A DNA stretch of 64,000 bases, taken from NCBI RefSeq assembly GCF_050113635.1, contig NZ_JBNJLT010000006.1:162670-226669 (forward strand), in the 5' to 3' direction. The stretch comes from Marinimicrobium sp050113635. GTDB lineage: Bacteria > Pseudomonadota > Gammaproteobacteria > Pseudomonadales > Cellvibrionaceae. This document shows positions 1 through 9,676 of this stretch, piece after piece (position 1 is the stretch's first letter; every line of letters starts with the position of its first letter). The notes under the pieces are model-generated. The model saw only the letters and a program-made list of their open reading frames with translations. It made no database searches and was not told the origin of the DNA. A program made the position numbers and the translations under genes.

Positions 1-2
1 AA

Positions 3-3000
3 CGCCAGCCTCGCGACACGACAGCCGCCGCAAGCCCACCCGGCGAAGTGGCCGCGCGCTTCCGCCTTGAACTGGATGACCAGGGCCGAGCGGTCACCAC
101 CACCGGAATCCCGCTGGATGAGGCGCTGGACGATCGCGGGCCGGGCCATGTCATCGTAACGTTGCGCGCCACCGAACTCGATCAAGAGCGACACCCCACT
201 TATTCACGTTCTGACCGCCACGTCTGGGTCCAGGTCAGCAACCTTGGAGTCAGCACCTACACCGATGCACAGGACATCGTCAGCTGGGCCACACGACTGG
301 ATAACGGACAACCCGTGGAGGGAGCGGAGCTGCGCATCAACGCCGAGCGCGCGACCACCGATGCCGACGGCATTGCGGTTCTCGACACCAGCGCCGTCGA
401 CGACAGTGAGAGCGCCGCGCTGCTCTCTCTCGGTAACGATCAACTGCTGCTGCCCGAACTGAATCGGCGGCGGCCATGGCTATACGACAGCGGTGCCCAG
501 TTCCCTACCCTGACCTTTACTGATCGCGGCCTTTACCAGCCGGGGGAAACCGTTCACTTAAAAGGAATCACCCGTCAACTGACGGCGGGCCCCGAGGGCG
601 ATGTTGTACTACCGACATCGATCACCCACGCCCAGTGGCACGCCTACGATGGCCAGAGCCAGGAAGTTGCCAAGGGCCGCGTCGAGCTAAACTCGATGGG
701 TGCGTTTGATTTGAGTTTTGCCATTCCCAAGTCTGCGGCTTCCGGCATGGGTCATGTGGAGTTGCAGCTGCAGCGCGATGGCTCCGACCAGAAACCACAA
801 AATGTCACGCGCCTTTATCAGGGATTCCAGATCGAGGAGTACCGCCGCCCGGAGTACGAAGTGGTTACCACACTGGCGGAAGATGATGACTTTTACATCG
901 CACAAACCGAGCTGAACGCCGACGTCACCGCCACCTATTATTCCGGCGGTGCCCTGCCCAACGCCCCGGTTCAATGGCAGGTTTCTTTGAACAAAACGCA
1001 TTTTGCCCCGCCCGGCTGGAGCGAATATGTCTTTGGCCAGTGGCGACCCATCTGGTATCGCAGCCTATGGCCTATGCCGGAGCCGGAAGTGTGGCGCAAG
1101 CCCTTTGACGGGGTCACCGGTAGCGATGGTAAGCACCGCTTGCCGCTGGAGCCCAACGACCAGCTCGCGCTGGATGATCTGCGCTACGCTCACCGGCTGA
1201 CCGCCGAAGCAACCGTCACCGATGTGAACCGCCAGCAGTGGAGCAGCCGCAGCGAGCAACTGATACACCCGGCCAGCCGCTATGTGGGATTGCGGACCGA
1301 AAACACCCTGGCCAAAGCAGACAATCCCATTACGCTGCACTGGGTGACTGTTGATATCGAGGGTGAGCGCGCGAGCGGGACAGCGCCCGACTTACGCATT
1401 GAACGAATGACCTGGGAGAACGATGATTGGACCGTCGCTGAAACACTGACCTGCGAAAAGGGTAGCGAGAACAGCTGTACGTTTACGCCGGAACAGGCCG
1501 GACAATATCGTTTGACGGCATCCGTTAGCGATGAACACCAACGCATCAGCGAAACGCAAATGACCCTGTGGGTTGCCGGTGAAAATGCGCCTGATTTTCC
1601 CTCCCCCGCCAATATGGAACCCGCGGTTCAGTTGATTCCGGATCAGGAAAGCTACGAGCCCGGCGACACCGCGCGGCTACAGATTCAGGCTCCGTTTTCT
1701 GGAAACGGCCAACAAGCCAGCGCGTTGATAACCGTTCAACAGCAGGGGTTGAAGGCTTACTACCCTATCGTGCTGGACAACGGCCAATATACGCTGGAGC
1801 TCCCTATCGGTGAGACGGACATGCCCGGGCTTACTATCCAGGTTGACGCTATCCAGGTTGATGCTATCCAAGTTGACGCCGCCGGCAATCGCCAGGGTAG
1901 TCGACGGCCGCAATACGCCACCGGCATGATGCGACTCCCGGTCAGTACGGAATCGCGGGCATTGAACGTAACTCTTGACACCGATAAACAAACGCTAAAA
2001 CCGGGGCAGACCGTGACCGCCTCTCTCGCCGTTAAAGACCACGAAGGTCACGCCTTCAGCGAAGGGCAGGTGACGCTCTACGCGGTGGACGATGCCGTGC
2101 TGGGATTAACCGGGTACACCGCTCCGGCGGCTCTGGACGCGTTCTATCGTGATCGTCCGCTGGGCGTTGACACCACTCATTCCCGGTTCGGTCTCCTGGA
2201 ACCGCCTCAGGAAGAGATGATGGTCAGTGGCAGCCTGGCGGAAAAAGCTTCGGCCCGTTTTGCCGCCGACATGGCCGCTCCGCCATCAGGCAACGGCGGT
2301 GTGACACCTCGCTCCGATTTCAATCCACTGGCCACGTTCCAATCCACGGTTGCACTCAACGGCAACGGTGAGGCTGACGTTTCCTTCACGCTACCCGACA
2401 CATTGACACGCTACCGATTGATTGCAGTGGCTTATGGTGAACAGCAGTTTGGTGTGGGTGAATCCGAACTGACGGTGGGTCTGCCACTCATGGTGCGTCC
2501 TTCCCTCCCTCGCTTCCTCAATCTCGGTGACAACGCCGAGTTGCCGGTGGTGGTTCAGAACACGACCGACCAACCGATGACGGTCAAGCTGGCATTGCGC
2601 GCCGCCAACCTGACCATTACCGGTGAACCTGGTCGACGTTTAACGATTCCCGCCAACGACCGCCGCGAAATCCGCTTCACAGCCGAGCCGATTGAAACCG
2701 GCACAGCCACGGTGCAAGTAATCGTGCAATCGGGACAACATCAGGACGCGGCAGAAATCTCCCTGCCGGTGGAAAGACCCGCGACCCGCGAAGCCTTTGC
2801 ACAATACGGCAGTTTGACCGAGGGCAATACTTTCCTGGGAATGGCCGTGCCGGACAATGTCTATCGCGACTTCGGTGGCCTAAGCCTCACCACCAGCAGC
2901 AGCCAGCTTCAGTCATTAAGCGACGCGTTCCTGTATTTGCTGGACTACCCCTACGGTGGCTCGGAACAACTGGCCTCCCGACTGATGGCCATTACCGTGT

Positions 3001-4493
3001 TGAAAGACTTGCTCGGCGAGTTTCACGCCGAGGGACTTCCGGAGCCACAAGCCATTGAGAACAGCGTCTCCGATATCCTCGCACGCTTGCAGGAATTGCA
3101 GAACAGCGATGGCGGCTGGGGTTTCTGGAGTCGGGATGGCCGGTCCTATCCCTGGGTGTCGGTTCACGTGACCCACGCGCTGCTGCGTGCCCGCGAAGCC
3201 GGTTATGCCATTGAGCCCTCCGTGCTTGACGCCGCCCTTGCCTATAACCGGGATATCACCCAACACCTGCCCGACACTCTCGGTGCCAAAGCCGAGAACA
3301 GTACGCACGCCTACAGTCTGTATGTGCGGTCGCTCAATGGTACGCCGGTGGCAGAACAGGCGGTGACACTGTTTGAGAACGCCGATGAAGACGCGGTGAG
3401 TCTGGAGGCGATGGGCTGGCTGCTCAGCGTCGCTGGTAACGCGGATTCCGCTCGCGGCATGCGGCAGGAAATCCACCGCCGCCTCAATAACCAGTTGCGG
3501 GAAACGGCGGCCACCGCGCAGTTCGTGGATGACTACCCGCAGAACGGCCATTGGATCCTTTATGGCAGCCGTCGTACCGACGCTGTGGTGTTGGACGCTC
3601 TGCTCACGCACGACACGGACACAAATCAAGTCGAAAAAAGTGACCTGCCCGAAAAACTCGCCCGCGGTTTACTCAATGACCGTCGCAACGGTCGTTGGGG
3701 CAATACACAGGAAAACGTATTTGCGTTGCTTGCGTTGAAACGCTACTTCCTGGCTCGGGAGAGCGAGGTTCCCGACTTGACGTTGCGAGCCTGGCTCGGC
3801 GATACCTACCTCGGCGACGCAACATTTCAGGGCCGTCAAACCGAACCGCACACGACCCAGGTTGCCATGAACACACTGCAAACCATGACCGAGTCGCAAA
3901 GCAGTGATCGCACCTCAACGCTGACGCTGCAACACCAGGGCAGCGGCCGTGTATATTATCGGGTGGGGCTGCAATACGCACCGGCGGACTTGCAGCTGGA
4001 TTCGGCCAGTCACGGTTTCCGGGTGACACGGCAATACGAACCCATCAATGACCCCGACGACGTCAAGCGAGCGGAGGATGGCACCTGGGAAATTCGTGCC
4101 GGGGCGGCGGTGAACGTCAAACTGACCCTGACCGTGCCCGCGCGCCGACACCATGTGGCGCTCACCGATTATCTACCCGCCGGCTTTGAAGCGCTGAACC
4201 CGGCGCTACAAACCACGGCCACGGCCCGGCCACCGGAAATTTCAAGGGGTTCCCTGATCCGCCGCCCCGCTCCCTGGCCTCAGCACTGGTACGAGCATCA
4301 GCAATTGCGCAATGAGCGCACCGACGCGTTCAGCACTGAAGTGGAAGCGGGTGTTTACGAGTACGAATACACGGCGCTGGCGACAACCCCTGGCACGTTT
4401 ATCGCGCCTCCGGCAATCGCCGAGGAACTGTATCAACCGGAAACGTTTGGCCGAACGGCGACAAATGTGGTTCGCATTCGAGCCAGGCCTTAA
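3..4493 (+). CDS. alpha-2-macroglobulin family protein, 5' end outside window
   Basis: Large periplasmic, probably lipid-anchored protease-trap-like protein of the bacterial alpha-2-macroglobulin family. The frame is open to the window edge, so the true start and any signal peptide are missing; a GTG at 48 is an internal codon that only looks like a start. Repeated beta-sandwich (MG-type) regions fill the first half. The A2M core (RYRLIAVAYGE region) is near 2410 and an alpha/alpha toroid follows to about 3900, then a C-terminal beta domain. Where thioester members have C-x-E-Q, this protein reads G-S-E-Q (2958-2969), so the thioester cysteine is absent, as in the YfaS-type subgroup. Three in-frame IQVDA repeats occur at 1836-1880. 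Family call is firm; partners upstream are unseen. Confidence 0.9.
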   Translation, partial: RQPRDTTAAASPPGEVAARFRLELDDQGRAVTTTGIPLDEALDDRGPGHVIVTLRATELDQERHPTYSRSDRHVWVQVSNLGVSTYTDAQDIVSWATRLDNGQPVEGAELRINAERATTDADGIAVLDTSAVDDSESAALLSLGNDQLLLPELNRRRPWLYDSGAQFPTLTFTDRGLYQPGETVHLKGITRQLTAGPEGDVVLPTSITHAQWHAYDGQSQEVAKGRVELNSMGAFDLSFAIPKSAASGMGHVELQLQRDGSDQKPQNVTRLYQGFQIEEYRRPEYEVVTTLAEDDDFYIAQTELNADVTATYYSGGALPNAPVQWQVSLNKTHFAPPGWSEYVFGQWRPIWYRSLWPMPEPEVWRKPFDGVTGSDGKHRLPLEPNDQLALDDLRYAHRLTAEATVTDVNRQQWSSRSEQLIHPASRYVGLRTENTLAKADNPITLHWVTVDIEGERASGTAPDLRIERMTWENDDWTVAETLTCEKGSENSCTFTPEQAGQYRLTASVSDEHQRISETQMTLWVAGENAPDFPSPANMEPAVQLIPDQESYEPGDTARLQIQAPFSGNGQQASALITVQQQGLKAYYPIVLDNGQYTLELPIGETDMPGLTIQVDAIQVDAIQVDAAGNRQGSRRPQYATGMMRLPVSTESRALNVTLDTDKQTLKPGQTVTASLAVKDHEGHAFSEGQVTLYAVDDAVLGLTGYTAPAALDAFYRDRPLGVDTTHSRFGLLEPPQEEMMVSGSLAEKASARFAADMAAPPSGNGGVTPRSDFNPLATFQSTVALNGNGEADVSFTLPDTLTRYRLIAVAYGEQQFGVGESELTVGLPLMVRPSLPRFLNLGDNAELPVVVQNTTDQPMTVKLALRAANLTITGEPGRRLTIPANDRREIRFTAEPIETGTATVQVIVQSGQHQDAAEISLPVERPATREAFAQYGSLTEGNTFLGMAVPDNVYRDFGGLSLTTSSSQLQSLSDAFLYLLDYPYGGSEQLASRLMAITVLKDLLGEFHAEGLPEPQAIENSVSDILARLQELQNSDGGWGFWSRDGRSYPWVSVHVTHALLRAREAGYAIEPSVLDAALAYNRDITQHLPDTLGAKAENSTHAYSLYVRSLNGTPVAEQAVTLFENADEDAVSLEAMGWLLSVAGNADSARGMRQEIHRRLNNQLRETAATAQFVDDYPQNGHWILYGSRRTDAVVLDALLTHDTDTNQVEKSDLPEKLARGLLNDRRNGRWGNTQENVFALLALKRYFLARESEVPDLTLRAWLGDTYLGDATFQGRQTEPHTTQVAMNTLQTMTESQSSDRTSTLTLQHQGSGRVYYRVGLQYAPADLQLDSASHGFRVTRQYEPINDPDDVKRAEDGTWEIRAGAAVNVKLTLTVPARRHHVALTDYLPAGFEALNPALQTTATARPPEISRGSLIRRPAPWPQHWYEHQQLRNERTDAFSTEVEAGVYEYEYTALATTPGTFIAPPAIAEELYQPETFGRTATNVVRIRARP

Positions 4494-4512
4494 GTGATCA
4501 AAAACGGGAGAG

Positions 4513-4560
4513 GCGTCAGGGATGACGCGATCATAAAACGGCGCCGTCCCTGGCACCTAT
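4513..4560. repeat. two adjacent inverted repeats in convergent intergenic gap
   Basis: A perfect 6-bp inverted repeat (GCGTCA/TGACGC, 4513-4528, loop GGGA) is followed by a second, one-mismatch hairpin around 4540-4556 (GGCGCC/GGCACC). They lie between two convergent genes. The GGGA/TCCC loops resemble the inner hairpins of the guaB-guaA element near 30.85 kb, but similarity is short. Function unknown. Confidence 0.35.
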
Positions 4561-4568
4561 TGTGTATC

Positions 4569-4597
4569 AGACCTTTGGCATAACGGTCTTTATGGTT
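4569..4597 (+). terminator. possible Rho-independent terminator of the macroglobulin gene
   Basis: A stem AGACCTTT/AACGGTCT with one mismatch and a 5-nt loop (4569-4589) is followed by a T-rich stretch on the plus strand. It lies 75 bp after the stop codon of the macroglobulin gene and just before the end of the convergent gene. The U-tract is interrupted, so this is tentative. Confidence 0.4.
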
Positions 4598-4599
4598 TG

Positions 4600-6519
4600 T
4601 TATTCTTCGAACGTCAATTCGATACGGTAAGCCGACGTGGTACCACTGACCTCATTGCCCACAATCAGCAGCGGCTCGCCGGTGGGAGAATCCTCTGCCG
4701 CGATAAACGTGGAGGCTTCAGGGCCGAGATCACCAGCCGCCTTCAGGTTGTCTTCCGGGTTATCTTCCCAGTTGTCACGCGAGTTGTAGTAGTCCACAAA
4801 CCTAGCGTCGGTGGGGTCAGTGATGTCGTACACCATGATGCCGCCCATCCGCTCCAGATTGACGAAAGCGAACACTTTCTCACCGATCTGCCCGAGGGTA
4901 ACGCCTTCCGGCTCAGGGCCTTTGGCATCGCTGCGGCTGTCAAACGCCTGCTCTTCATCATGACCGGAGTTAAAGTAATCCGCACAGGGAATCGTGCGTT
5001 CAGATCCCGCCATGCACGAATCGCTTGCCAGGAATTGCTCAAAACGATCACCGGAATCCCAGACCCGTTCACCCTCGGCATTAAAGATACTGAAGCTGCG
5101 TGCGCCGAAGCTGTAGAGGTTGTCATACATGAGCCAATCGCCGGCCGGATCTTCGACGCCCGCTTCGGTAAACATCACCGGATTGCCTTCATCGTCCTGG
5201 CGGTAACCTTTTGTCCAGGTCACGTTAAGGCGACCCAGCATCTCATCTTCACGGCAATCACCGGGATCACCCGCTGTGGCGCCACAATAGGCAAAGGTTT
5301 CCGGATTCAGCAAAGCGCCTTTGGCCATGGCGGCCAGATGTGCGGGCATATCATCGCCAACGCGACGTTCGAAACCGCTGGAGTGAACCAGGTGTTTTAC
5401 GCGAATTTCTTCCACAAACCCCTGTGCGGTATCCCCATCCCAGTACGCCTGATTGTCTTCGCCCCAGGCACGTGCGTCGCCCTCGTTGGCGGTAACAATA
5501 TAGGTCTGGCCGCCAACATCGTACGCGGCAATCGCATCGGGGTGATACATTCCGTAAAGACCGGCCCACTCGTTGCTAATGTTAATTTCGCCATCCTCAT
5601 CACTGACATCGAGGCCGCGGCCAGCACCAAAGAAGTCATCATCGCCCCAGTGCTGCTTGTAACCCAAAGGAAGAATATCCGTGACGGTGGCAGACTCAAT
5701 ATCCACGCGCGCAAGCGCATTGTTTTCCTGCAATGAAACAAACGCTAATTGGCTGTCGGCTGACACCGCGATGTATTCCGGCTCCAGATCCTGGGCGACA
5801 CTCGCGTTCGGACCAAAAATCCGAACGCCGTCCGCCAGCAGTTGTTCTTTGCGGTCGTTAAACGCGTGGAAATCCGCAGTGCGCACCTGAATATCATCCA
5901 GGTCGGAAATGCCCACTATACTGATGGAGCCTTCCGGGTCGACGCTGTAGTCGTCGCTGGGCTCACCTTCGTTGGCGGTCAGAATATATTGGCCATCCGG
6001 CGTAAAAGTCACCATATCCGGCAGAGCACCCACTTCCACGAAGCTAATACGCTCAAGGGTATCCGCCCGGTGAATGGCCACATAGCCGTTATCCGTTTTT
6101 ACAGGAGCTTCTACCGCGACGGCGATTAAATCACCGTGCACAGCGACGCTGTTCACCACGGAATTCTCTTCAATTCCGGTCGCATCAATCGTATCGATTT
6201 TTTCGGGGGCGGCGGGGTCACTCATATCCAGCACATCCACGGCACCTGCCAGCGCGTTGACCACAAATGCACGCTGAGTGCCCGCGTGAAACGCGGTGAC
6301 TTCGGCAGCAGACTCATCAAACTGTCCCGTGGCGTGGCGACCCATCAGTTTCAGGGTGAGCCCGGAGGGCGTCACAACCTGATCGTCATCCGTGTCATCG
6401 GGTTGCTCGGTATCGGGAGTGTTGTCATTCACATCGTTGTTATCATTGTCACTGGCACAGGCAATCAGGGTGGTCGCCAGCAACAGAGCCATGAATAATC
6501 TCAGGTAGCTCAACAACAT
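4600..6519 (-). CDS. choice-of-anchor I family lipoprotein
   Basis: Predicted outer-membrane or periplasmic lipoprotein of 639 aa. A hydrophobic N-terminus ends in lipobox LIAC with Cys21, followed by an Asp/Asn-rich linker (about 23-46). The rest has repeated beta-propeller-like segments with motifs such as TANEGEPSDDY, VTANEGDARAW and, at the C-terminus, a GNEVSGTTSAY stretch. These are typical of the choice-of-anchor I family, some members of which are described as esterase/phytase- or alkaline-phosphatase-like. Enzymatic activity cannot be judged from sequence. The start is an ATG with GAGGAA upstream. It faces the macroglobulin gene and is separated by 178 bp from the pqi operon, so it is probably monocistronic. 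Confidence 0.8.
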   Translation of the reverse strand: MLLSYLRLFMALLLATTLIACASDNDNNDVNDNTPDTEQPDDTDDDQVVTPSGLTLKLMGRHATGQFDESAAEVTAFHAGTQRAFVVNALAGAVDVLDMSDPAAPEKIDTIDATGIEENSVVNSVAVHGDLIAVAVEAPVKTDNGYVAIHRADTLERISFVEVGALPDMVTFTPDGQYILTANEGEPSDDYSVDPEGSISIVGISDLDDIQVRTADFHAFNDRKEQLLADGVRIFGPNASVAQDLEPEYIAVSADSQLAFVSLQENNALARVDIESATVTDILPLGYKQHWGDDDFFGAGRGLDVSDEDGEINISNEWAGLYGMYHPDAIAAYDVGGQTYIVTANEGDARAWGEDNQAYWDGDTAQGFVEEIRVKHLVHSSGFERRVGDDMPAHLAAMAKGALLNPETFAYCGATAGDPGDCREDEMLGRLNVTWTKGYRQDDEGNPVMFTEAGVEDPAGDWLMYDNLYSFGARSFSIFNAEGERVWDSGDRFEQFLASDSCMAGSERTIPCADYFNSGHDEEQAFDSRSDAKGPEPEGVTLGQIGEKVFAFVNLERMGGIMVYDITDPTDARFVDYYNSRDNWEDNPEDNLKAAGDLGPEASTFIAAEDSPTGEPLLIVGNEVSGTTSAYRIELTFEE

Positions 6520-6679
6520 GTATGGTTCCTCGTTGTTAAAGTGGTCAATCAGTGTTGGAAAGAACGAGCAGAGCTTAAAGACGCGGTGTGACAGTAATGT
6601 GTACAGAGCGTGTCGGCCGGGTACAGGAACCCGGACCAGAGAAGCGGAGTGAGAGCGGCAGGAAAGACAGAGGTAGGAA

Positions 6680-6699
6680 AGGGCCTGCTCGCAGGCCCT
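6680..6699 (-). terminator. hairpin at the end of the pqi operon
   Basis: A perfect 8-bp stem (AGGGCCTG/CAGGCCCT) with a 4-nt loop overlaps the pqiC stop codon. On the minus strand it is followed by a short pyrimidine stretch (TTTCCT). It is well placed to end the pqi transcript, though the U-tract is weak. Confidence 0.5.
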
Positions 6700-7387
6700 A
6701 GGGGCAACGGGGCTTGTTCGCCCCCGCTGTGGAAGACGCCGAGGTTGAAATCTCCGACATGGACAGCATCGACCAGGCCGTTTCCGCCATGGCGTCGGCC
6801 AGCGTGGTTATCATATCCTGATAAGACTGCACCAGAGCGGCGTAATGCGTCGGAGGATGATCGCCTGGGGCGTTGCTGTCGATCAGGCTGTGGCACTCAA
6901 GCCGCTGGCGCAACTCACCTGTCAGCCGCAGGGACCAGAGCGCTTCCAGTTGCGCACGATGCCCCGGCCAGGCGTCCAGACGTTGCACCGCCACACGAGC
7001 CCGCAAGCGGGGACGCTCCCCGTCGTGTTGCCCGTCGTTATCCTCGCGTGCCAGCTCCGCCAGACGGCGGCCCAACGCGGCCTGCACGGCGCGTTGCATT
7101 TCCTCCGGCAGCGCACCGGCCCAGCGCTCATCACGCAGCACCACTACGCCGGTCTCGCCCTGGCGCACCACCAGCGCTTCGCGATCCACCGCAGACGGCA
7201 TTCGCACGGGCAGCACCTCTAACCGAACCGGCATGAACCGAACCAGAGCATCCCGAGAAGAGGTGGCAGCCGGTTCCACCAGGGTGTAGTAACGCACCGT
7301 GGGCGAAGATGAACAACCTGCCAGTAAAACAACCGCGCACACCCACATCATTGAGCGGCGTAAAAACAAAAAGCGTCGCCAGGTCAC
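6698..7387 (-). CDS. pqiC: PqiC/YmbA-type lipoprotein of the Pqi intermembrane transport system
   Basis: Outer-membrane lipoprotein (229 aa) of the ABC_trans_aux/DUF330 family. PqiC is known to partner PqiB in forming a lipid conduit across the periplasm. A signal peptide ends in lipobox LLAGC with Cys25; Met13 or Met14 could also be the start. The sequence RYYTL soon after the lipid-anchor Cys is a family hallmark. The start is a GTG that overlaps the pqiB stop by 4 nt (GTGA), so the two are translationally coupled. Last gene of the pqiA-pqiA-pqiB-pqiC operon. Confidence 0.88.
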   Translation of the reverse strand: MTWRRFLFLRRSMMWVCAVVLLAGCSSSPTVRYYTLVEPAATSSRDALVRFMPVRLEVLPVRMPSAVDREALVVRQGETGVVVLRDERWAGALPEEMQRAVQAALGRRLAELAREDNDGQHDGERPRLRARVAVQRLDAWPGHRAQLEALWSLRLTGELRQRLECHSLIDSNAPGDHPPTHYAALVQSYQDMITTLADAMAETAWSMLSMSEISTSASSTAGANKPRCP

Positions 7388-9069
7388 GGTGCATCCTCCC
7401 GGAGTTGGTCAGCGTTTCGGGGCGGCCGGAAGTCCCTCGGTGGTCGGTCTTCCGGCAGGCCCCGCAGCAGCGCTTCGGGGTTCTCTCCCAGCCGCTCGGT
7501 CACCGAGCGTAGAGAACGCGCGGCACGCTGTACTTCGCGCAGCGTTTGATCAAGATTGTGTTGCAACGGCGCATCCTCGCCCACCAGTTCCTCAGCCAGC
7601 CCGAACGTCCGGCGGGCCTGCTTCAAGGTGTCGAGCGTTTCGGGCAGTAAGTCTCGATTAACCGACTCCAGGGTTCGGTTCAGGTTAACCAGCGTCGCAT
7701 TCAGGTTCTGGCCAATGGCATCCAGAGGCATCCGCTCTACCTTGGCGACGATACTCGCCACTTGGTCCTGAAGTTGCTCGAAGTCACCGCGCACGGTGGG
7801 CAAGGTCAAGGGTCGCGCATTGACATCAAAGCTCGCCGGGGCGGCGTTTTCCACAAATTCAAGCGAAATATACAGCTGCCCGGTCAACAGGTTGCCGGTG
7901 CGACCGCGCGCGCGCAGGCCCTGAGCCACCATGTCCCGGAGAAATTCTGCCATTTGTTGGCGATTGTCGTCGTCGGTCATTTGCGGCAATTGTTCGCGAA
8001 CGCCTTCACCGAGACGGTCCGGATACACGACAACGCCCACCACGCTTGGGAAGCGTAAGGCCTCAGCATCGTAGTCCAGATCAATAGACACCACCCGGCC
8101 CAACTCGATACCGGAAAAGCGCACCGGCGCATCCGTGCCCAAACCGTGCAACGCCTGGTCAAAATACAGTCTCAAATACAGGGGCGGCCCATCTCGTGGG
8201 GCCATGGCGGTGCGCTGGTCTTCCTCCAGATCAAATTCGGTTTTTTCCGGGGCTGGCTCGGCCCCTTCCCAGCGGGGTGTGGCAAACGCAATGCCCCCAG
8301 CCACCACCGAGGCCATGGACTGGGTTTTTAGCTGCAACCCTTCCGCCCCGAATGACACGTCCACACCGCTGGCATTCCAAAACCGGGAGTTTGTCGTCAC
8401 AAACTTATCGTAAGGATCATCGATAAACACCTGAATATTGACATCGCTGCCATCATCCGCCAGTTGGTAGGAGGCCACGCGCCCGACCTGTATACGCCGA
8501 TAGAAAACCGGCGACCCAATATCCAGGGAACCGAGATCGCGTGCATGCAGAATAAAGGCCGTACCCGGAGTGCCGCCAATTACCGTGGGCGGATTCTCCA
8601 TGCCGGTAAAGCGTCGGCTGGTTTCCTCCGACGCACCGGCATCGGCGGCGATATAGGCCCCGGAGAAAAGCGTATCAAAGCCGGAGACGCCCCCCGCGCC
8701 GATACGGGGTCGAACTACCCAGAAGCGGGAGTCTTCGCGGGTCAGACGCTCGGCGTCCCGGTCCAGCGTAATACGGACCACCACATGGGTCCCGTCCTCG
8801 CTGAGCGAAATGTCCTCTACAGCCCCCACCACCACATCCCGATAACGCACCTGTGTCTTGCCGGCTTCCAGTCCGGACGCGGTACGAAAGGTCACGGTAA
8901 TCTCCGGACCGATGGATACCCAGGAGTGCAGCAGCATGGAGACGCCGATCACCGCCGCCACCAGCGGCACCAGCCAGACCAGCGAAATAGCCCAGCGCGG
9001 TCGACTCACCACCTGGGGAGAGCCGGGTTCCGGCGTTGTCACAGTCTTATCCGTCATCCTTCCTGTCAT
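7384..9069 (-). CDS. pqiB: PqiB, MCE-domain intermembrane transport protein
   Basis: Inner-membrane-anchored MCE protein of 561 aa. A proline/glycine-rich N-terminus precedes one transmembrane helix (about 27-47). Three MCE/MlaD domains follow, starting near residues 50, 168 and 295, each with a GxxVRxxGxxxG-like element (for example APVRFSGIELGRV). The C-terminal 130 residues form a helical needle, rich in N-L-N-R-T-L heptads. PqiB family proteins form hexameric stacked rings with a central channel for lipids. Two in-frame ATGs (9069 and 9057) are possible; both overlap the end of the upstream pqiA gene. Confidence 0.93.
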   Translation of the reverse strand: MTGRMTDKTVTTPEPGSPQVVSRPRWAISLVWLVPLVAAVIGVSMLLHSWVSIGPEITVTFRTASGLEAGKTQVRYRDVVVGAVEDISLSEDGTHVVVRITLDRDAERLTREDSRFWVVRPRIGAGGVSGFDTLFSGAYIAADAGASEETSRRFTGMENPPTVIGGTPGTAFILHARDLGSLDIGSPVFYRRIQVGRVASYQLADDGSDVNIQVFIDDPYDKFVTTNSRFWNASGVDVSFGAEGLQLKTQSMASVVAGGIAFATPRWEGAEPAPEKTEFDLEEDQRTAMAPRDGPPLYLRLYFDQALHGLGTDAPVRFSGIELGRVVSIDLDYDAEALRFPSVVGVVVYPDRLGEGVREQLPQMTDDDNRQQMAEFLRDMVAQGLRARGRTGNLLTGQLYISLEFVENAAPASFDVNARPLTLPTVRGDFEQLQDQVASIVAKVERMPLDAIGQNLNATLVNLNRTLESVNRDLLPETLDTLKQARRTFGLAEELVGEDAPLQHNLDQTLREVQRAARSLRSVTERLGENPEALLRGLPEDRPPRDFRPPRNADQLREDAP

Positions 9070-9676
9070 CCCATATCAAGCGGGGGTCGAAGCACATCGC
9101 GGACAACATGGTCAGCACTACCACCATACCAAAAAACAAAATGCCCAGCCGGGGCTCAACCGTGCTCAGACTCTGAAACTGCACCAGCGCCGAGACCACC
9201 GCCACTACCAGCACATCCAGCATAGACCAATAACCGACCAGCTCCACCAGGCGATACAAGCGCGCCCTCTCCAGTCGGGCCCAGCGAACCCGCCGCTGGC
9301 AGGTCAACAACAGAAGCCCCATAATCAAAAACTTGGTGCAGGGCACCACCACACTGGCCACGAATATAATCAAAGCCACACCGTAGGAGCCACCGTTCCA
9401 AAACTGCACGACGCCACTCATGATCGTGCTATCGTAACTTCGGCCCAGAAACCCGGTATGCATTACCGGCAATACATTGGCCGGAATATAGAAGATCATG
9501 GCCGCGATCAGAAACGCCCAGGCTCGCGGGATGGCATCCTTGCGGCGGCGATACAGCGACGCCCCACAGCGCGGGCATCGGGCACGAGGATCGCGGCGAG
9601 ACACATCCTCACAAACCAGCCCACAGCCATGACAGCTCAACACACTCCATTCATGAGCGCGCGGCAAAGAGATCAT
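9047..9676 (-). CDS. pqiA: PqiA domain protein, second half
   Basis: Inner-membrane protein (209 aa) with one PqiA domain. An N-terminal rubredoxin-like knuckle has C15-x-x-C18 and C34-x-x-C37, then four predicted transmembrane helices (starting with IPRAWAFLIAAMIFYIPANV). It corresponds to the C-terminal half of E. coli PqiA, which is a single fused protein. Its ATG overlaps the upstream pqiA stop by 4 nt (ATGA). Split pqiA genes occur in other gammaproteobacteria such as pseudomonads, so this is a normal variant rather than a broken gene. Confidence 0.88.
   Translation of the reverse strand: MISLPRAHEWSVLSCHGCGLVCEDVSRRDPRARCPRCGASLYRRRKDAIPRAWAFLIAAMIFYIPANVLPVMHTGFLGRSYDSTIMSGVVQFWNGGSYGVALIIFVASVVVPCTKFLIMGLLLLTCQRRVRWARLERARLYRLVELVGYWSMLDVLVVAVVSALVQFQSLSTVEPRLGILFFGMVVVLTMLSAMCFDPRLIWDDRKDDG

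Noticed and set aside
4597..5736. 379-aa open frame opposite the choice-of-anchor gene
   Set aside because: Antisense shadow; the minus-strand gene has a signal peptide, lipobox and family motifs.
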